A stretch of DNA of 64,000 nt from NCBI RefSeq assembly GCF_004378255.1, contig NZ_SNQG01000004.1, forward strand, positions 248,001 through 312,000, given 5' to 3'. Each line of letters starts with the position of its first letter. Positions within the stretch are counted from its first letter, which is position 1. This document shows positions 14,420 through 24,008 of this stretch, one piece after another. Below the pieces are notes generated by a model. It saw only the letters and a list, made by a program, of their open reading frames with translations, did not search any database and was not told the DNA's origin. This stretch comes from Mucilaginibacter phyllosphaerae (GTDB lineage Bacteria > Bacteroidota > Bacteroidia > Sphingobacteriales > Sphingobacteriaceae). The position numbers and the translations under genes were made by a program.

Positions 14420-14902
14420 TTATAACTCGCTGTTTTTCAAAACCTCAGCAGTAAGGTCGGTTTCAAATCCGCGGCTTAAAGCATATTGCTGTAATTTGTA
14501 TCTGCGTTTATAGGGGTCTTTCTCTGGCAATGTGGCTGCTTTTTTTTCTATTAAACGGGTTAGCGTATTGATATATTCGCCGGCGTCTATCTGTAAAAGA
14601 GCTTTTTTTATTAATACAGGCGATACATTTTTAAATTTTAAACCCTGCTTTATCTTAATTTTCCCCCATCCTTTTTGATTGAACTTTCCTTTGGTGTAAG
14701 CCTTGGCAAAACGCTCTTCGTTTAAAAAATTCCCTTCAATTAACCTGCTGATAATATTCTCTACTGCATCCGTCCACAAGCCCCAATCATACAGTTTGTT
14801 ACGCACTTCCTGCTGCGAACGTTCCTGGTAGGCGCAGTAATGTTCGGCCTTTGCCAGGGCAATGTTTACATCGGTGATCTTAACTTTTTTAGGGGTATCC
14901 AT
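14420..14902 (-). CDS. recX: RecX-family regulatory protein
   Basis: A 160-aa protein (ATG at 14902; a TTG three codons earlier is less likely). It shows the three-helix repeats of RecX: 'ALAKAEHYCAYQERSQQEV', 'LYDWGLWTDAVENIISRLIE', 'FLNEERFAKAYTKGKFNQKG' and 'WGKIKIKQGLKFKNVSP'. RecX binds RecA filaments and limits recombination activity. It is a single gene, divergent from murF/alr and 58 bases from its start. Confidence 0.9.
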   Translation of the reverse strand: MDTPKKVKITDVNIALAKAEHYCAYQERSQQEVRNKLYDWGLWTDAVENIISRLIEGNFLNEERFAKAYTKGKFNQKGWGKIKIKQGLKFKNVSPVLIKKALLQIDAGEYINTLTRLIEKKAATLPEKDPYKRRYKLQQYALSRGFETDLTAEVLKNSEL

Positions 14903-14960
14903 CAAAACCAAAATTCGTTAAAAATTCTTCTATTCACATAAATATAAGCAAATTCGTGTT

Positions 14961-17420
14961 ATGCAAAGCTCTTACACAATCAATGATGTAAAACAGATTA
15001 TTCATGCTGCCGGTGATGTTGTTAGCCATGCTGCCATAAGTATATTGCTTACAGATAGCCGCCGTATTAGTAACCCGGCATGTTGCCTTTTTTTTGCATT
15101 GGGCGGCAGGAGGGATGGGCACGAATTTATTGCCGATGCCTATACCGCCGGCGTACGTAACTTTGTGGTGAGCCGGCAGCAGGATACCATTATGCCCGAT
15201 GCCAACTTTTTGATAGTGGCCGATGTGCTGAGTGCTTTACAGTTGTTGGCGGCGCATCACCGTAAACAGTATCATTTAGAGGTGATCGGTATTACCGGCA
15301 GCAATGGAAAAACCATTGTAAAAGAGTGGCTGTATCAGCTCATGAGCCCCGAAAAAAATATTGTACGCAACCCTAAAAGCTATAACTCGCAAATAGGCGT
15401 ACCACTTTCGGTATGGCAGATCAACCAAACACATAACCTGGGTATTTTTGAGGCCGGTATCTCTACTACCGGCGAAATGGATAGGCTGGAGGCTGTTATC
15501 CGGCCAACTATTGGCGTGCTAACCCATATCGGTACGGCACATGATGAAGGTTTTAGTTCGGCAGAAGAAAAATTATCCGAAAAGCTTAAACTGTTTAAAA
15601 ACTGCAGTCAGCTTATTTATAACTATGATGTTTTGCTGGATCATAAGGACGAACTTAAAACGCGCCATTGTTTTTCCTGGAGCCGTAAATTTAACCAAGC
15701 TGATCTGTATGTTTTTAGCGAGACCACCATCTCCGGCAAGTATTATATGCGTGCCATCTATCAGGAACAAGAGGTAGAATGCCTGCTGCCTTACCGTGAC
15801 GAAGCATCTGTAGAAAATGCGATTGTGTGCTGGGCCACCATGCTGGCTATGGGCTACAGCCCGGCCGATGCAGACGACCGTATCGAGCGGCTTGCAGCCG
15901 TAAGCATGCGTTTAGAGTTAAAGCACGGTATTAACGATTGCTCTGTTATAGATGATTCGTATAACTCGGATATTCAGTCGTTAGAAATAGCCCTTAATTT
16001 TTTAAACCAGCAAAACCAGCACCAAAAAAAAACGCTTATCCTGTCAGATATTTATCAATCGGGTTTGCAGCAGGATGCCTTGTACAGGCAGGTAGCCCAA
16101 ATGGTAAGCACTAAACAGGTTGACAGGTTTATTGGCGTAGGTACGTTTTTACAGCAGTTTAAAAATGACTTTAATTTGCCGCAAATGCATTTCTATGCGG
16201 ATACCGCTGCCTTGCTTAAAGACCTTAATAAACTGCATCTGCAGGGAGAAACCATCCTGATCAAAGGCTCCCGCAGTTTTGGATTTGAGAAGATAAGCCG
16301 TGCGCTGGTACAAAAAGCGCACGAAACCGTTTTAGAGATCAATCTGAATACACTGCTTAATAATCTTAATTTTTATAAAGCGAAGGTAAAGCCCGGCGTT
16401 AAGATAATGGCTATGGTTAAAGCATTTTCTTATGGCAGCGGCACTTTCGAGGTGGCCAATATGCTGCAATATAACAGGGTAGATTACCTGGCTGTGGCTT
16501 ATACGGATGAAGGCGTTGAACTGCGCGAGAACGGGATAACTTTGCCTGTAATGGTTTTAAATCCCGAGCCCGAATCTTATGACAAACTGGTAGCCTATAA
16601 ATTAGAACCGGCAATTTACAGCTTTTCTTTACTGGATGAATTTGTAAAGTTTGCGCAAGACGAGGATGTGATGAACTACCCGGTACATCTTAAAATAGAT
16701 AGTGGGATGCATCGGGTGGGTTTTGAAGCTTTTGAGGTAGAAACACTTTGCGACCTGCTGGAGGTTAACCCGTATATACGTGTACAATCTGTTTACTCGC
16801 ACCTGGTAGCCAGCGATGCCGAGCAGCACGACCTGTTTACCATGCAGCAGATAAGCATATTTGAAAAGGCTTTTAAGCAGATTGAAGATGCCCTGGGCTA
16901 CACGGTAATTAAGCATATCAGTAATACATCGGGTATTACGCGCTGGCCGAATGCACAATATGATATGGTTAGGCTGGGCATAGGCCTATATGGCGTAGAT
17001 GCTGCCATTCCGCGCGAAGAAAGCGGGCTGCAGCCGGTTGCAACGCTTAAAACAACGGTATCGCAAGTAAAAAAAATACCCGCTGCAGAAACCATTGGAT
17101 ACAACCGTAACGGTAGCCTTAAGGCAGATGGTAAAATTGCCACCGTACGTATAGGGTATGCCGATGGCTACCTGCGTGCATTTGGCAACGGGGTAGGCCG
17201 CATGCTGGTTAACGGAAAGCCGGTACCAACGGTTGGCAATATTACTATGGATATGTGTATGCTGGATGTAAGCAGTGTTGAGGTAAAAGAAGGCGACGAG
17301 GTGATTGTATTTAACGATCAGCAACGGATAGAAGAGCTGGCCCTGCAGATTGGCACCATTCCTTATGAAATACTAACAAATATTTCGCAGCGGGTAAAAA
17401 GGGTGTACTTTTACGAGTAG
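14961..17420 (+). CDS. murF/alr: Bifunctional MurF ligase / alanine racemase
   Basis: An 819-aa fusion typical of Bacteroidota. Residues about 1-450 are MurF, with the ATP site 'VIGITGSNGKTIVKEWLYQ' near 113 and 'GILTHIGTAHDEGF'. MurF joins D-Ala-D-Ala to UDP-MurNAc-tripeptide. Residues about 455-819 are the PLP alanine racemase: 'IMAMVKAFSYGSG' holds the PLP lysine K487, 'VHLKIDSGMHRVGF' follows, and 'ETIGYNRNG' carries the second catalytic tyrosine. The fusion makes D-Ala and uses its dimer for peptidoglycan in the cytoplasm. It is followed by the DUF502 gene after 75 bases. Confidence 0.95.
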   Translation: MQSSYTINDVKQIIHAAGDVVSHAAISILLTDSRRISNPACCLFFALGGRRDGHEFIADAYTAGVRNFVVSRQQDTIMPDANFLIVADVLSALQLLAAHHRKQYHLEVIGITGSNGKTIVKEWLYQLMSPEKNIVRNPKSYNSQIGVPLSVWQINQTHNLGIFEAGISTTGEMDRLEAVIRPTIGVLTHIGTAHDEGFSSAEEKLSEKLKLFKNCSQLIYNYDVLLDHKDELKTRHCFSWSRKFNQADLYVFSETTISGKYYMRAIYQEQEVECLLPYRDEASVENAIVCWATMLAMGYSPADADDRIERLAAVSMRLELKHGINDCSVIDDSYNSDIQSLEIALNFLNQQNQHQKKTLILSDIYQSGLQQDALYRQVAQMVSTKQVDRFIGVGTFLQQFKNDFNLPQMHFYADTAALLKDLNKLHLQGETILIKGSRSFGFEKISRALVQKAHETVLEINLNTLLNNLNFYKAKVKPGVKIMAMVKAFSYGSGTFEVANMLQYNRVDYLAVAYTDEGVELRENGITLPVMVLNPEPESYDKLVAYKLEPAIYSFSLLDEFVKFAQDEDVMNYPVHLKIDSGMHRVGFEAFEVETLCDLLEVNPYIRVQSVYSHLVASDAEQHDLFTMQQISIFEKAFKQIEDALGYTVIKHISNTSGITRWPNAQYDMVRLGIGLYGVDAAIPREESGLQPVATLKTTVSQVKKIPAAETIGYNRNGSLKADGKIATVRIGYADGYLRAFGNGVGRMLVNGKPVPTVGNITMDMCMLDVSSVEVKEGDEVIVFNDQQRIEELALQIGTIPYEILTNISQRVKRVYFYE

Positions 17421-17495
17421 ATAGATAAATGTGTAGATCTTAGATGAGCAGATAGATCATTAAGATCACTTATGCACTAAATCACTAATTAAAGA

Positions 17496-18089
17496 ATGAA
17501 GAGGATCTTTGGAATATTACTTAATTATTTTGTAAAAGGGTTGCTGATTGTGGTGCCGCTTGGCGCTGCTTTCTTCCTGATGTTTTGGGTGGTATCGCGC
17601 ATAGATACCGGGTTGAACCTGAGTACCGAAATTTTAGTTGATAGCCAGGGTAAACCACTTTATGTACCCGGTTTAGGCATTTTAACGGTGATTATTATTA
17701 TACTGATTGCCGGTGTACTGGTAACTAACGTAATTACCGACCCGATCAAAAAATGGTTTATGCGCTGGCTAAACCGGGTACCGCTATTTAAATTTCTGTA
17801 CTCGTCTATCAAAGATCTTACCGAGGCATTTGTGGGGGAAGAAAAGAAGTTTAATGAGCCGGTTTTAGTGGAAGTGAATGAATCCGGACTCAAAAAAATT
17901 GGTTTTCTGGTGCAAAAAGACATGAAATCGCTTGACCTGCCGGGCGAGGTTGCGGTTTATTTCCCTATGTCGTACTCATTTGCCGGGCAGGTTGTAATTG
18001 TATCGGCAGATAAGGTAAAGCCCATCAACCGCAGCGCGGCCGAAGTGATGAAGTTTGTGATCTCTGGTGGTGTAAGCGGGTTACACTAA
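17496..18089 (+). CDS. DUF502 family membrane protein
   Basis: A 197-aa protein with two transmembrane segments, about residues 10-32 ('LLIVVPLGAAFFLMFWVV') and 58-80 ('GILTVIIIILIAGVLVTNV'). The DUF502 block 'KFLYSSIKDLTEAFVGEEKK' and 'VAVYFPMSYSFAGQVVIVS' follow. Function is not established. It converges with and overlaps by 9 bases the MFS gene on the other strand. The gap before it (17421-17495) is a low-complexity 'ATCACTAATT' tract. Confidence 0.88.
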   Translation: MKRIFGILLNYFVKGLLIVVPLGAAFFLMFWVVSRIDTGLNLSTEILVDSQGKPLYVPGLGILTVIIIILIAGVLVTNVITDPIKKWFMRWLNRVPLFKFLYSSIKDLTEAFVGEEKKFNEPVLVEVNESGLKKIGFLVQKDMKSLDLPGEVAVYFPMSYSFAGQVVIVSADKVKPINRSAAEVMKFVISGGVSGLH

Positions 18090-19337
18090 GGGCGACCCGG
18101 GCAGTTTATGCGAATCTTCCTTTTTGTTAAAACTGCGTATTGTTAAAATAATGGCAATAAACATCAGCACGGCCCCCATCAAAAATGGCGCCCCTGGGAA
18201 ATATATCGCCGCATCTTTTTTGGTGAAATGATGGAAGAGTGTGGTCATCATCAACGGGCCTATAATAGTGGTTAAACTAACCAAACTGGCTAAAGCACCC
18301 TGTAGTTCACCCTGCTCATTTGCCGGCACGTTATCTGATATAAAACCCTGCAGGGCCGTACCGCCGATGCCGCCCATGCAATAAGGGATCATATAAACAT
18401 ACATCAGCCAGCCCACATTGTTAAATGCGATAAATATTAAGCCGATACCATAAAAGGTGATGCCGGCCATAATATTTTTACGCAGGCCGAATTTGGGGAT
18501 GGTCCATCGTACAAAGCCGCCTTGTATAGCCGCTATAAGCAAGCCTATAAAAATCCCCAATGCGCTGATGCTGTGTAACGTCCATTGAAATTTTTCTATC
18601 AGGTAAAACGGCAGTACGCTTTCAATGGCTTTTTGGCCAATATAAACAATGGTGTAAGCGGTTATCAGCGTACTGATAGCCAGCGAATATTTTCTTAACC
18701 TTAACAAAGAGCCTACCGGGTTGGCGCGTTTCCATTCAAAGCGGCGGCGGTTTCTTAGGATCAAAGATTCTGGCAATACAAAATAACCGTAAAGGGCGTT
18801 AAGCAGTGCCAGGCCGGCGGCTACAATAAAGGGCAGCTTTATCCAGTAAGCGCCTAAAAAGCCACCCAGGCCAATACCTAAAATAAAACCAAGCCCTGTT
18901 GCTGCACCTATCAGGCCAAAGTTTTGTGCCCGTTTATCGCCGCTGCTTACATCGGCAATATAGGCTGTTGCGGTTGTGGTGCTGGCACCGGCTATGCCGG
19001 CAATAAAGCGGCCTACAAAAAGCCACACAATGGTTGGGGCAAAAGCCATAAACAGGTAATCGATGCCAAAACCAATTAATGAGAAGAGCAATACCGGCCT
19101 GCGGCCTATCATATCGCTCAGGTTGCCCAATACCGGGGCAAACAAAAACTGCATAGATGCATAGGTAAAAGTTAACCAGCCACTATACTGACTGGCCATG
19201 CTGATATCAACATGCCCTAATTCTTCCAGCAGCTTTGGCAAAATAGGGATAATGATGCCCAGGCCAAGCACATCGATGAATATCGTTATAAAAATAAATC
19301 CTAAAGCAGCTTTGCCGTGTTGAACGGTTTTGTCCAT
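18081..19337 (-). CDS. MFS exporter, TetA/TCR-like (second of a tandem pair)
   Basis: A 418-aa 12-helix major facilitator. It has motif A 'GNLSDMIGRRPVLLFSLIGF' (about 75-94) and the helix-5 region 'GLGFILGIGLGGFLGAYW', like TetA-type drug:H+ antiporters. ATG at 19337 is preferred; a TTG four codons upstream abuts the previous stop. It closely resembles the gene before it (same insertions, 'ESL', 'FEWKRANPVGSLLRLRKY'), so it arose by tandem duplication. The substrate is unknown and resistance is not shown. Confidence 0.88.
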   Translation of the reverse strand: MDKTVQHGKAALGFIFITIFIDVLGLGIIIPILPKLLEELGHVDISMASQYSGWLTFTYASMQFLFAPVLGNLSDMIGRRPVLLFSLIGFGIDYLFMAFAPTIVWLFVGRFIAGIAGASTTTATAYIADVSSGDKRAQNFGLIGAATGLGFILGIGLGGFLGAYWIKLPFIVAAGLALLNALYGYFVLPESLILRNRRRFEWKRANPVGSLLRLRKYSLAISTLITAYTIVYIGQKAIESVLPFYLIEKFQWTLHSISALGIFIGLLIAAIQGGFVRWTIPKFGLRKNIMAGITFYGIGLIFIAFNNVGWLMYVYMIPYCMGGIGGTALQGFISDNVPANEQGELQGALASLVSLTTIIGPLMMTTLFHHFTKKDAAIYFPGAPFLMGAVLMFIAIILTIRSFNKKEDSHKLPGSPLV

Positions 19338-19349
19338 AATTATCGGCAA

Positions 19350-20612
19350 TTAATGTAAGCCGCTGTTATAAGATGTATTCATATCAGTTTGTTTCTCTTT
19401 TTTAAAACTTCTTACTGCAAGCACGGCACCTATCAGCATTAAAACGGCTGCAACATAGTAGGGCGCTCCCGGTAAATATACAGGCGCTTTGGGGCTGGTG
19501 AAATAATAAAATACGTATGTCATAAACCAGGGGCCGAATATCGAGCTCAGGCTCATCAGGCTGGTAAGGCCGCCTTGCAGTTCTCCCTGCTCGTTTTTAG
19601 GCACCTCGTTAGTCATTACTCCCTGTAATGCCGGGCCGCAAATGCCGCCAAGCGAATAGGGGATCATAAAGGCAAACATCATCCAGCTTTGGTTGGCCAG
19701 GCCAAACAGCAGCATACCCACGGCATAAATAAGCAGGCCAAGCCAGATACTTCTGTTTTGGCCAAGTTTTGGAATAGCCACCCTGATCAGCCCGCCCTGT
19801 ACAATTGCGATCATTAAACCTATAAAGCCCAGCGAATAGCCAACCACATCTTCTGTCCATTTAAATTTTTCCATGGTGTAAAATGTCCATACGCTTTGTA
19901 CGGCATGGCTGGCAAAGTAAACGATGAACAAACAGGCAGCCAGGCCAATTACGGCCGGATATTTTTTTAGTTGTAATAAAGAGCCCAGTGGGTTGGCGCG
20001 TTTCCAGTCAAACTCACGGCGGTGTTCCTTATCCAATGATTCGGGCAGGATGAAGAAGCCGTAAGCGGCGTTTATTAATGCCAGTGCGGCTGCAGCATAA
20101 AAAGGGTAATGTGTATCCATTTTGCCCAAAACACCGCCTATTACCGGCCCTATAATAAACCCAAGGCCAAATGCCACGCCGATCATTCCGAAATTTTGCG
20201 CACGTTTTTCGGGCTCGCTTACATCAGCTATGTAGGCAGATGCTGTGGTGAAGCTGGCGCCGGTAATACCGGCAATGATCCGCCCAACAAACAGCCAGCC
20301 AATGGTAGGTGCAAACGCCAGGAAAAGATAATCTACCCCAAAGCCTAATAACGAGAGCAGCAGTACCGGCCTGCGGCCATATTTATCGCTCAGGTTACCC
20401 ACCAGCGGCGAAAACAGGAATTGCATTACGGCATAAGCTACCAGTAACAGGCCCGAATAGCGCGAAGCCTGGCTGATATCGCCATGGATCAGCTTTTCTA
20501 TCAACTTAGGGAAAACAGGGATGATGATGGCTAAACCTATCACATCAATCAGCAGCGTAATAAAAATAAAGCTTAGTGCAGCCTTTTTTTTGGGTTGGGT
20601 AAGCGCGTCCAT
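19350..20612 (-). CDS. MFS exporter, TetA/TCR-like (first of a tandem pair)
   Basis: A 420-aa 12-helix transporter with motif A '[20 protein letters not shown]' and '[17 protein letters not shown]' in helix 5. It is a paralogue of the following gene and separated from it by 12 bases, so one operon. A palindrome lies 28 bases before its ATG. Substrate unknown. The two copies could form a pair with different preferences. Confidence 0.9.
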   Translation of the reverse strand: MDALTQPKKKAALSFIFITLLIDVIGLAIIIPVFPKLIEKLIHGDISQASRYSGLLLVAYAVMQFLFSPLVGNLSDKYGRRPVLLLSLLGFGVDYLFLAFAPTIGWLFVGRIIAGITGASFTTASAYIADVSEPEKRAQNFGMIGVAFGLGFIIGPVIGGVLGKMDTHYPFYAAAALALINAAYGFFILPESLDKEHRREFDWKRANPLGSLLQLKKYPAVIGLAACLFIVYFASHAVQSVWTFYTMEKFKWTEDVVGYSLGFIGLMIAIVQGGLIRVAIPKLGQNRSIWLGLLIYAVGMLLFGLANQSWMMFAFMIPYSLGGICGPALQGVMTNEVPKNEQGELQGGLTSLMSLSSIFGPWFMTYVFYYFTSPKAPVYLPGAPYYVAAVLMLIGAVLAVRSFKKEKQTDMNTSYNSGLH

Positions 20613-20640
20613 TATCGTAAAATAACAACTAATAATTTAT

Positions 20641-20664
20641 ATTATCTATTAATTATTAGATAAT
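20641..20664. promoter_or_regulatory. Palindrome upstream of the MFS pair
   Basis: ATTATCTA and TAGATAAT form perfect 8-base arms around a near-palindromic 8-base centre. It sits 28-52 bases before the first MFS start, where a repressor of an efflux operon would bind. No regulator gene is adjacent. AT-rich hairpin chance matches are possible. Confidence 0.4.
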
Positions 20665-20684
20665 GTTTGGCAGGTGAGCCGTGT

Positions 20685-20722
20685 AAAAAAGGCATCTCTA
20701 TTAAAAAATGAGATGCCTTTTT
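20685..20722. terminator. Bidirectional hairpin terminator
   Basis: AAAAAAGGCATCTC / GAGATGCCTTTTT, a 13-base stem with T-tracts. It lies just after the 3' end of the LOG-family gene on the minus strand. Confidence 0.85.
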
Positions 20723-20732
20723 GTGTTTGAAA

Positions 20733-21440
20733 TTAAAAGTTGGGCTTTAACACATACTTGTCGTAAAAACGGAAGATATGTTCTGCGGCTTCTTCGGCGG
20801 TATCTACCACACGGTAAAGGTTCAGGTCGTCGGCGCTGATGTTATGCTCGTTGGCCAGCATCTTTTCTTCTACCCATTTAAACAGGCCTCCCCAGTAATC
20901 TACGCCTAAAAAAACAATTGGGAAGCGGGCAATTTTACCGGTTTGTATTAAAGTCATCGCCTCAAAAGATTCGTCCATGGTACCAAAGCCACCCGGCAGG
21001 ATGATAAAGCCCTGCGAGTATTTCATAAACATTACCTTACGGATAAAAAAGTAATCAAACTCCAATATCTTATCCCTGTCGATGTATTTGTTATGAAACT
21101 GCTCGAATGGCAGCTCGATATTCAACCCAACCGATTTGCCACCGGCTTCATAAGCGCCTTTGTTGGCTGCCTCCATAATGCCCGGGCCACCGCCGGATAT
21201 TACGCCATAGCCGCGCTCGGTTAACAGCCGTGCGGTATTTTCTGCCAGCTTGTAATACTTATTGTCGTTATGGGTACGTGCAGACCCAAAAATGGATACG
21301 CAGGGGCCTATTTTAGCCAGTTTTTCAAAGCCGTCAACAAATTCGGCCATTATTTTAAAGATCTGCCAGGAGTCGGTTACCTTAATTTCCTGCCAGTTTT
21401 TGTTCTCAAACGCTTCTCTTATTTTTTCTTCACCAGTCAT
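20733..21440 (-). CDS. LOG-family (TIGR00730) Rossmann-fold protein
   Basis: A 235-aa protein of the lysine-decarboxylase-like LOG family. These hydrolyse nucleoside 5'-monophosphates to base and ribose-5-phosphate (cytokinin-activating type). It has 'VISGGGPGIMEAANKGAYEA' and the signature 'ILPGGFGTMDESFE' (PGGxGTxxE) around residues 148-161. The physiological substrate in Bacteroidota is not established. It stands alone, with its own terminator downstream. Confidence 0.88.
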   Translation of the reverse strand: MTGEEKIREAFENKNWQEIKVTDSWQIFKIMAEFVDGFEKLAKIGPCVSIFGSARTHNDNKYYKLAENTARLLTERGYGVISGGGPGIMEAANKGAYEAGGKSVGLNIELPFEQFHNKYIDRDKILEFDYFFIRKVMFMKYSQGFIILPGGFGTMDESFEAMTLIQTGKIARFPIVFLGVDYWGGLFKWVEEKMLANEHNISADDLNLYRVVDTAEEAAEHIFRFYDKYVLKPNF

Positions 21441-21542
21441 GATAGTAGATTAGTCCGGAAATGGTAAATGCCGAAATTCCGGAAGTAATTAGTCAATTAT
21501 ACTACAATAATATTTGATTTAGGTTTTGGCGTGCTGTTAAGC

Positions 21543-23030
21543 CTATACGGCAACCGTAACGCCAGGTTTTCGGTGCGAGCTTAACCACAGGCCGGCAAAA
21601 GTAATTAATCCGTTCACAATGATCAGTTCGTTATCAAAAACATAGCCGCCCAGCAGTTTTTTTGACTCTGTGCTGAGGAAGTAACAAACCGCCGGCGATA
21701 CCAGGCAAATAAACGGCACCAGTTTATCGTTCACCTGCCTTTTGCTTACAAACAAGCCAAAGCTGTAAAGGCCTAATAAGGGGCCGTAGGTGTAAGAGGC
21801 TACTTTGAATATGGCCGTAACCACCGCATCATTATTAAGGGCGTTAAAGGCAATAATAGTGAGGAACATTAACCCGGAAAAAGCAATGTGCACATAATGC
21901 CGTACGTTAACCATTTTTTTACTGTTCACGTCGCCCCGTTTGTTAAAGTTCAAAAAATCTACACAAAAGGATGTGGTAAGTGCCGTAAGCGCCGAATCTG
22001 TAGTGGCAAATGTTGCCGCGGTTAGGCCCAGCATAAATACCATGGCCGGTATAATGCCCAGGTATTGCAAGGCGATGGTAGGGTACAGGTAGTCGGTTTT
22101 AGCTACGGTAATGCCATTGCGCTGGGCATACATATATAGCAAGGCGCCAACGCTTAAAAAGAAAATGTTGATCACCACAAAAACAGCCGTGAAGCTGAAC
22201 ATGTTCTTCTGCGCCTCTTTGATGTTTTTCAGGCTCAGGTTTTTCTGCATCAGGTCCTGGTCAAGCCCGGTCATGCCTATGGTAATAAACATGCCGCCTA
22301 AAAATTGCTTGCTCAGGTGGAAATGGCTGCTTACAAAATCATCCAGAAAAAAGATTTTGGAGTAGCTGCTATTTTTGATAGCCTCGGCCGCCTGGAAAAT
22401 GTTGTAATGCAGGCTGTCGCAAATAAAATAGATAGACAGGAACACCGATGATACCAGGAACAGGGTTTGCAGGCTATCGGTAATAATAATGGTTTTTAAG
22501 CCGCCTTTAAAGGTGTACGACCAGATGAGCACCAAACAGATGAGCACCGTTACGGCAAAAGGTACGCCATAGCTGTCGAAAATAAATTTTTGCAACACGA
22601 TGACCACCAGATACAGCCTGAACGACGACCCGATAGTGCGGCTTAACAAAAAGATGCCGGCCGCTGTTTTATAGCTCCAGGTGCCCAGGGCCTGTTCTAT
22701 ATAGCTGTAAATAGAGGTAAGTTTTAAGCGATAGTAAAGTGGCAGCAGCACGGTGGCTATGATGATGAAACCAGCGGCGTTGCCCAGCACAAATTGAAAA
22801 TAAGCAAACTGATCGCCGCTGGGTGCGCCAACTTTACCGGGTACGGATATAAAGGTAACCCCGCTAAGTGCCGTGCCGATCATCCCAAAGGCTACCAGGT
22901 ACCATTTAGAATTGCGGTTAGCCACAAAAAAGGTATCGTTATCTGATGATTTTTTGGAGGTGAGGTATGATATAACCAGCAATACCAAAAAGTAACCGAT
23001 GATGAAGGAGAGTAATATTCCGGGCGACAT
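21543..23030 (-). CDS. Sodium:solute symporter (SSS family)
   Basis: A 495-aa integral membrane protein with about 13 helices. It shows the SSS features 'YLTSKKSSDNDTFFVANRN' after helix 1, 'GTALSGVTFISVPGKVGAPS' in the helix-2 region, 'GMTGLDQDLMQKNLS' and 'FATTDSALTALTTSF' (Na+ site helix). The substrate cannot be told from sequence; SSS proteins carry sugars, amino acids, nucleosides or sialic acid. It is divergent from trpA. Confidence 0.88.
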   Translation of the reverse strand: MSPGILLSFIIGYFLVLLVISYLTSKKSSDNDTFFVANRNSKWYLVAFGMIGTALSGVTFISVPGKVGAPSGDQFAYFQFVLGNAAGFIIIATVLLPLYYRLKLTSIYSYIEQALGTWSYKTAAGIFLLSRTIGSSFRLYLVVIVLQKFIFDSYGVPFAVTVLICLVLIWSYTFKGGLKTIIITDSLQTLFLVSSVFLSIYFICDSLHYNIFQAAEAIKNSSYSKIFFLDDFVSSHFHLSKQFLGGMFITIGMTGLDQDLMQKNLSLKNIKEAQKNMFSFTAVFVVINIFFLSVGALLYMYAQRNGITVAKTDYLYPTIALQYLGIIPAMVFMLGLTAATFATTDSALTALTTSFCVDFLNFNKRGDVNSKKMVNVRHYVHIAFSGLMFLTIIAFNALNNDAVVTAIFKVASYTYGPLLGLYSFGLFVSKRQVNDKLVPFICLVSPAVCYFLSTESKKLLGGYVFDNELIIVNGLITFAGLWLSSHRKPGVTVAV

Positions 23031-23213
23031 AATTCTTCGGGTTTATGATGCATCTGCCATAAAACAGATTGCCCTAAAGTAGCAGTTTAAGCTATACCAA
23101 ACAAGGCAAGTGTTATTGCAGGTAAAGCAAAATATGTTATTTATATCGGAAAAGATATTTATTAAAGATATTTTTGCTGATGCCTGCCGGATTTTTTTTG
23201 CGGGTAACTGATC

Positions 23214-24005
23214 ATGGCTAACACAACCGCTCCGATGAACCGACTGAACCAACTATTTGCAGCAAAAAGTAAAAACCTGCTTTCTATATATTACACAGCC
23301 GGTTACCCCCAATTAAATACCACAGTTGATATTGCTGAAGCGCTTGAAAAAGCCGGGGCAGATTTTTTGGAGATCGGTTTCCCATATTCAGACCCTGTTG
23401 CCGACGGGCCAACCATCCAGCACAGTTCACAAACAGCGCTGGATAACGGCATGAACCTGAATTTGCTGTTTGAGCAATTGAAAGATCTGCGCAGCCGTGT
23501 AAGTATCCCCATTTTGCTGATGGGCTATGTAAACCCCATTGTACAATACGGCGTCGAGCGTTTTTGCAAGGCGGCAGCAGCTGTTGGTGTAGATGGCGTT
23601 ATTGTGCCAGACCTGCCCATGTATGAGTACGAAATGCTTTACAGCAATTATTTTACAGATAATGGCTTAAGCAATATATTTTTGGTAACCCCGCAAACAT
23701 CAGCAGAGCGTATCCGCAAGATAGATGAATTGAGCAACAGCTTTATTTACCTGCTTTCATCATCATCCATAACCGGGGGCAGCCTGCAGCTTACCGATAG
23801 TATTGAGGGCTACTACAACCGTATTAAGGCGATGGAACTGAAAAACCCAACCATTATAGGTTTTGGTATCTCTGATCACACATCGTTTAGTAAAGCCTGC
23901 CAATATGCCAATGGCGCCATTGTAGGCAGTGCGTTTGTTAAGCTATTGGGCCAGGCGGATTATATGGAAAAGATCCCGGCATTTATCGGTAACATTAAGG
24001 CTTAA
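23214..24005 (+). CDS. trpA: Tryptophan synthase alpha subunit
   Basis: A 263-aa TIM barrel that cleaves indole-3-glycerol phosphate. Catalytic Glu and Asp lie in 'DFLEIGFPYSDPVADGPTIQ' (about 50-70). 'GVDGVIVPDLPMYEYE' and 'FGISDHTSFSKACQYANGAI' (phosphate site) follow. ATG at 23214 is followed by another at 23235; either may be used. TATTTTTG at 23169-23176 may be its -7 box. trpB and other trp genes are not adjacent in the window, so it is either a separated gene or the trp genes are scattered. Confidence 0.93.
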   Translation: MANTTAPMNRLNQLFAAKSKNLLSIYYTAGYPQLNTTVDIAEALEKAGADFLEIGFPYSDPVADGPTIQHSSQTALDNGMNLNLLFEQLKDLRSRVSIPILLMGYVNPIVQYGVERFCKAAAAVGVDGVIVPDLPMYEYEMLYSNYFTDNGLSNIFLVTPQTSAERIRKIDELSNSFIYLLSSSSITGGSLQLTDSIEGYYNRIKAMELKNPTIIGFGISDHTSFSKACQYANGAIVGSAFVKLLGQADYMEKIPAFIGNIKA

Positions 24006-24008
24006 CCC

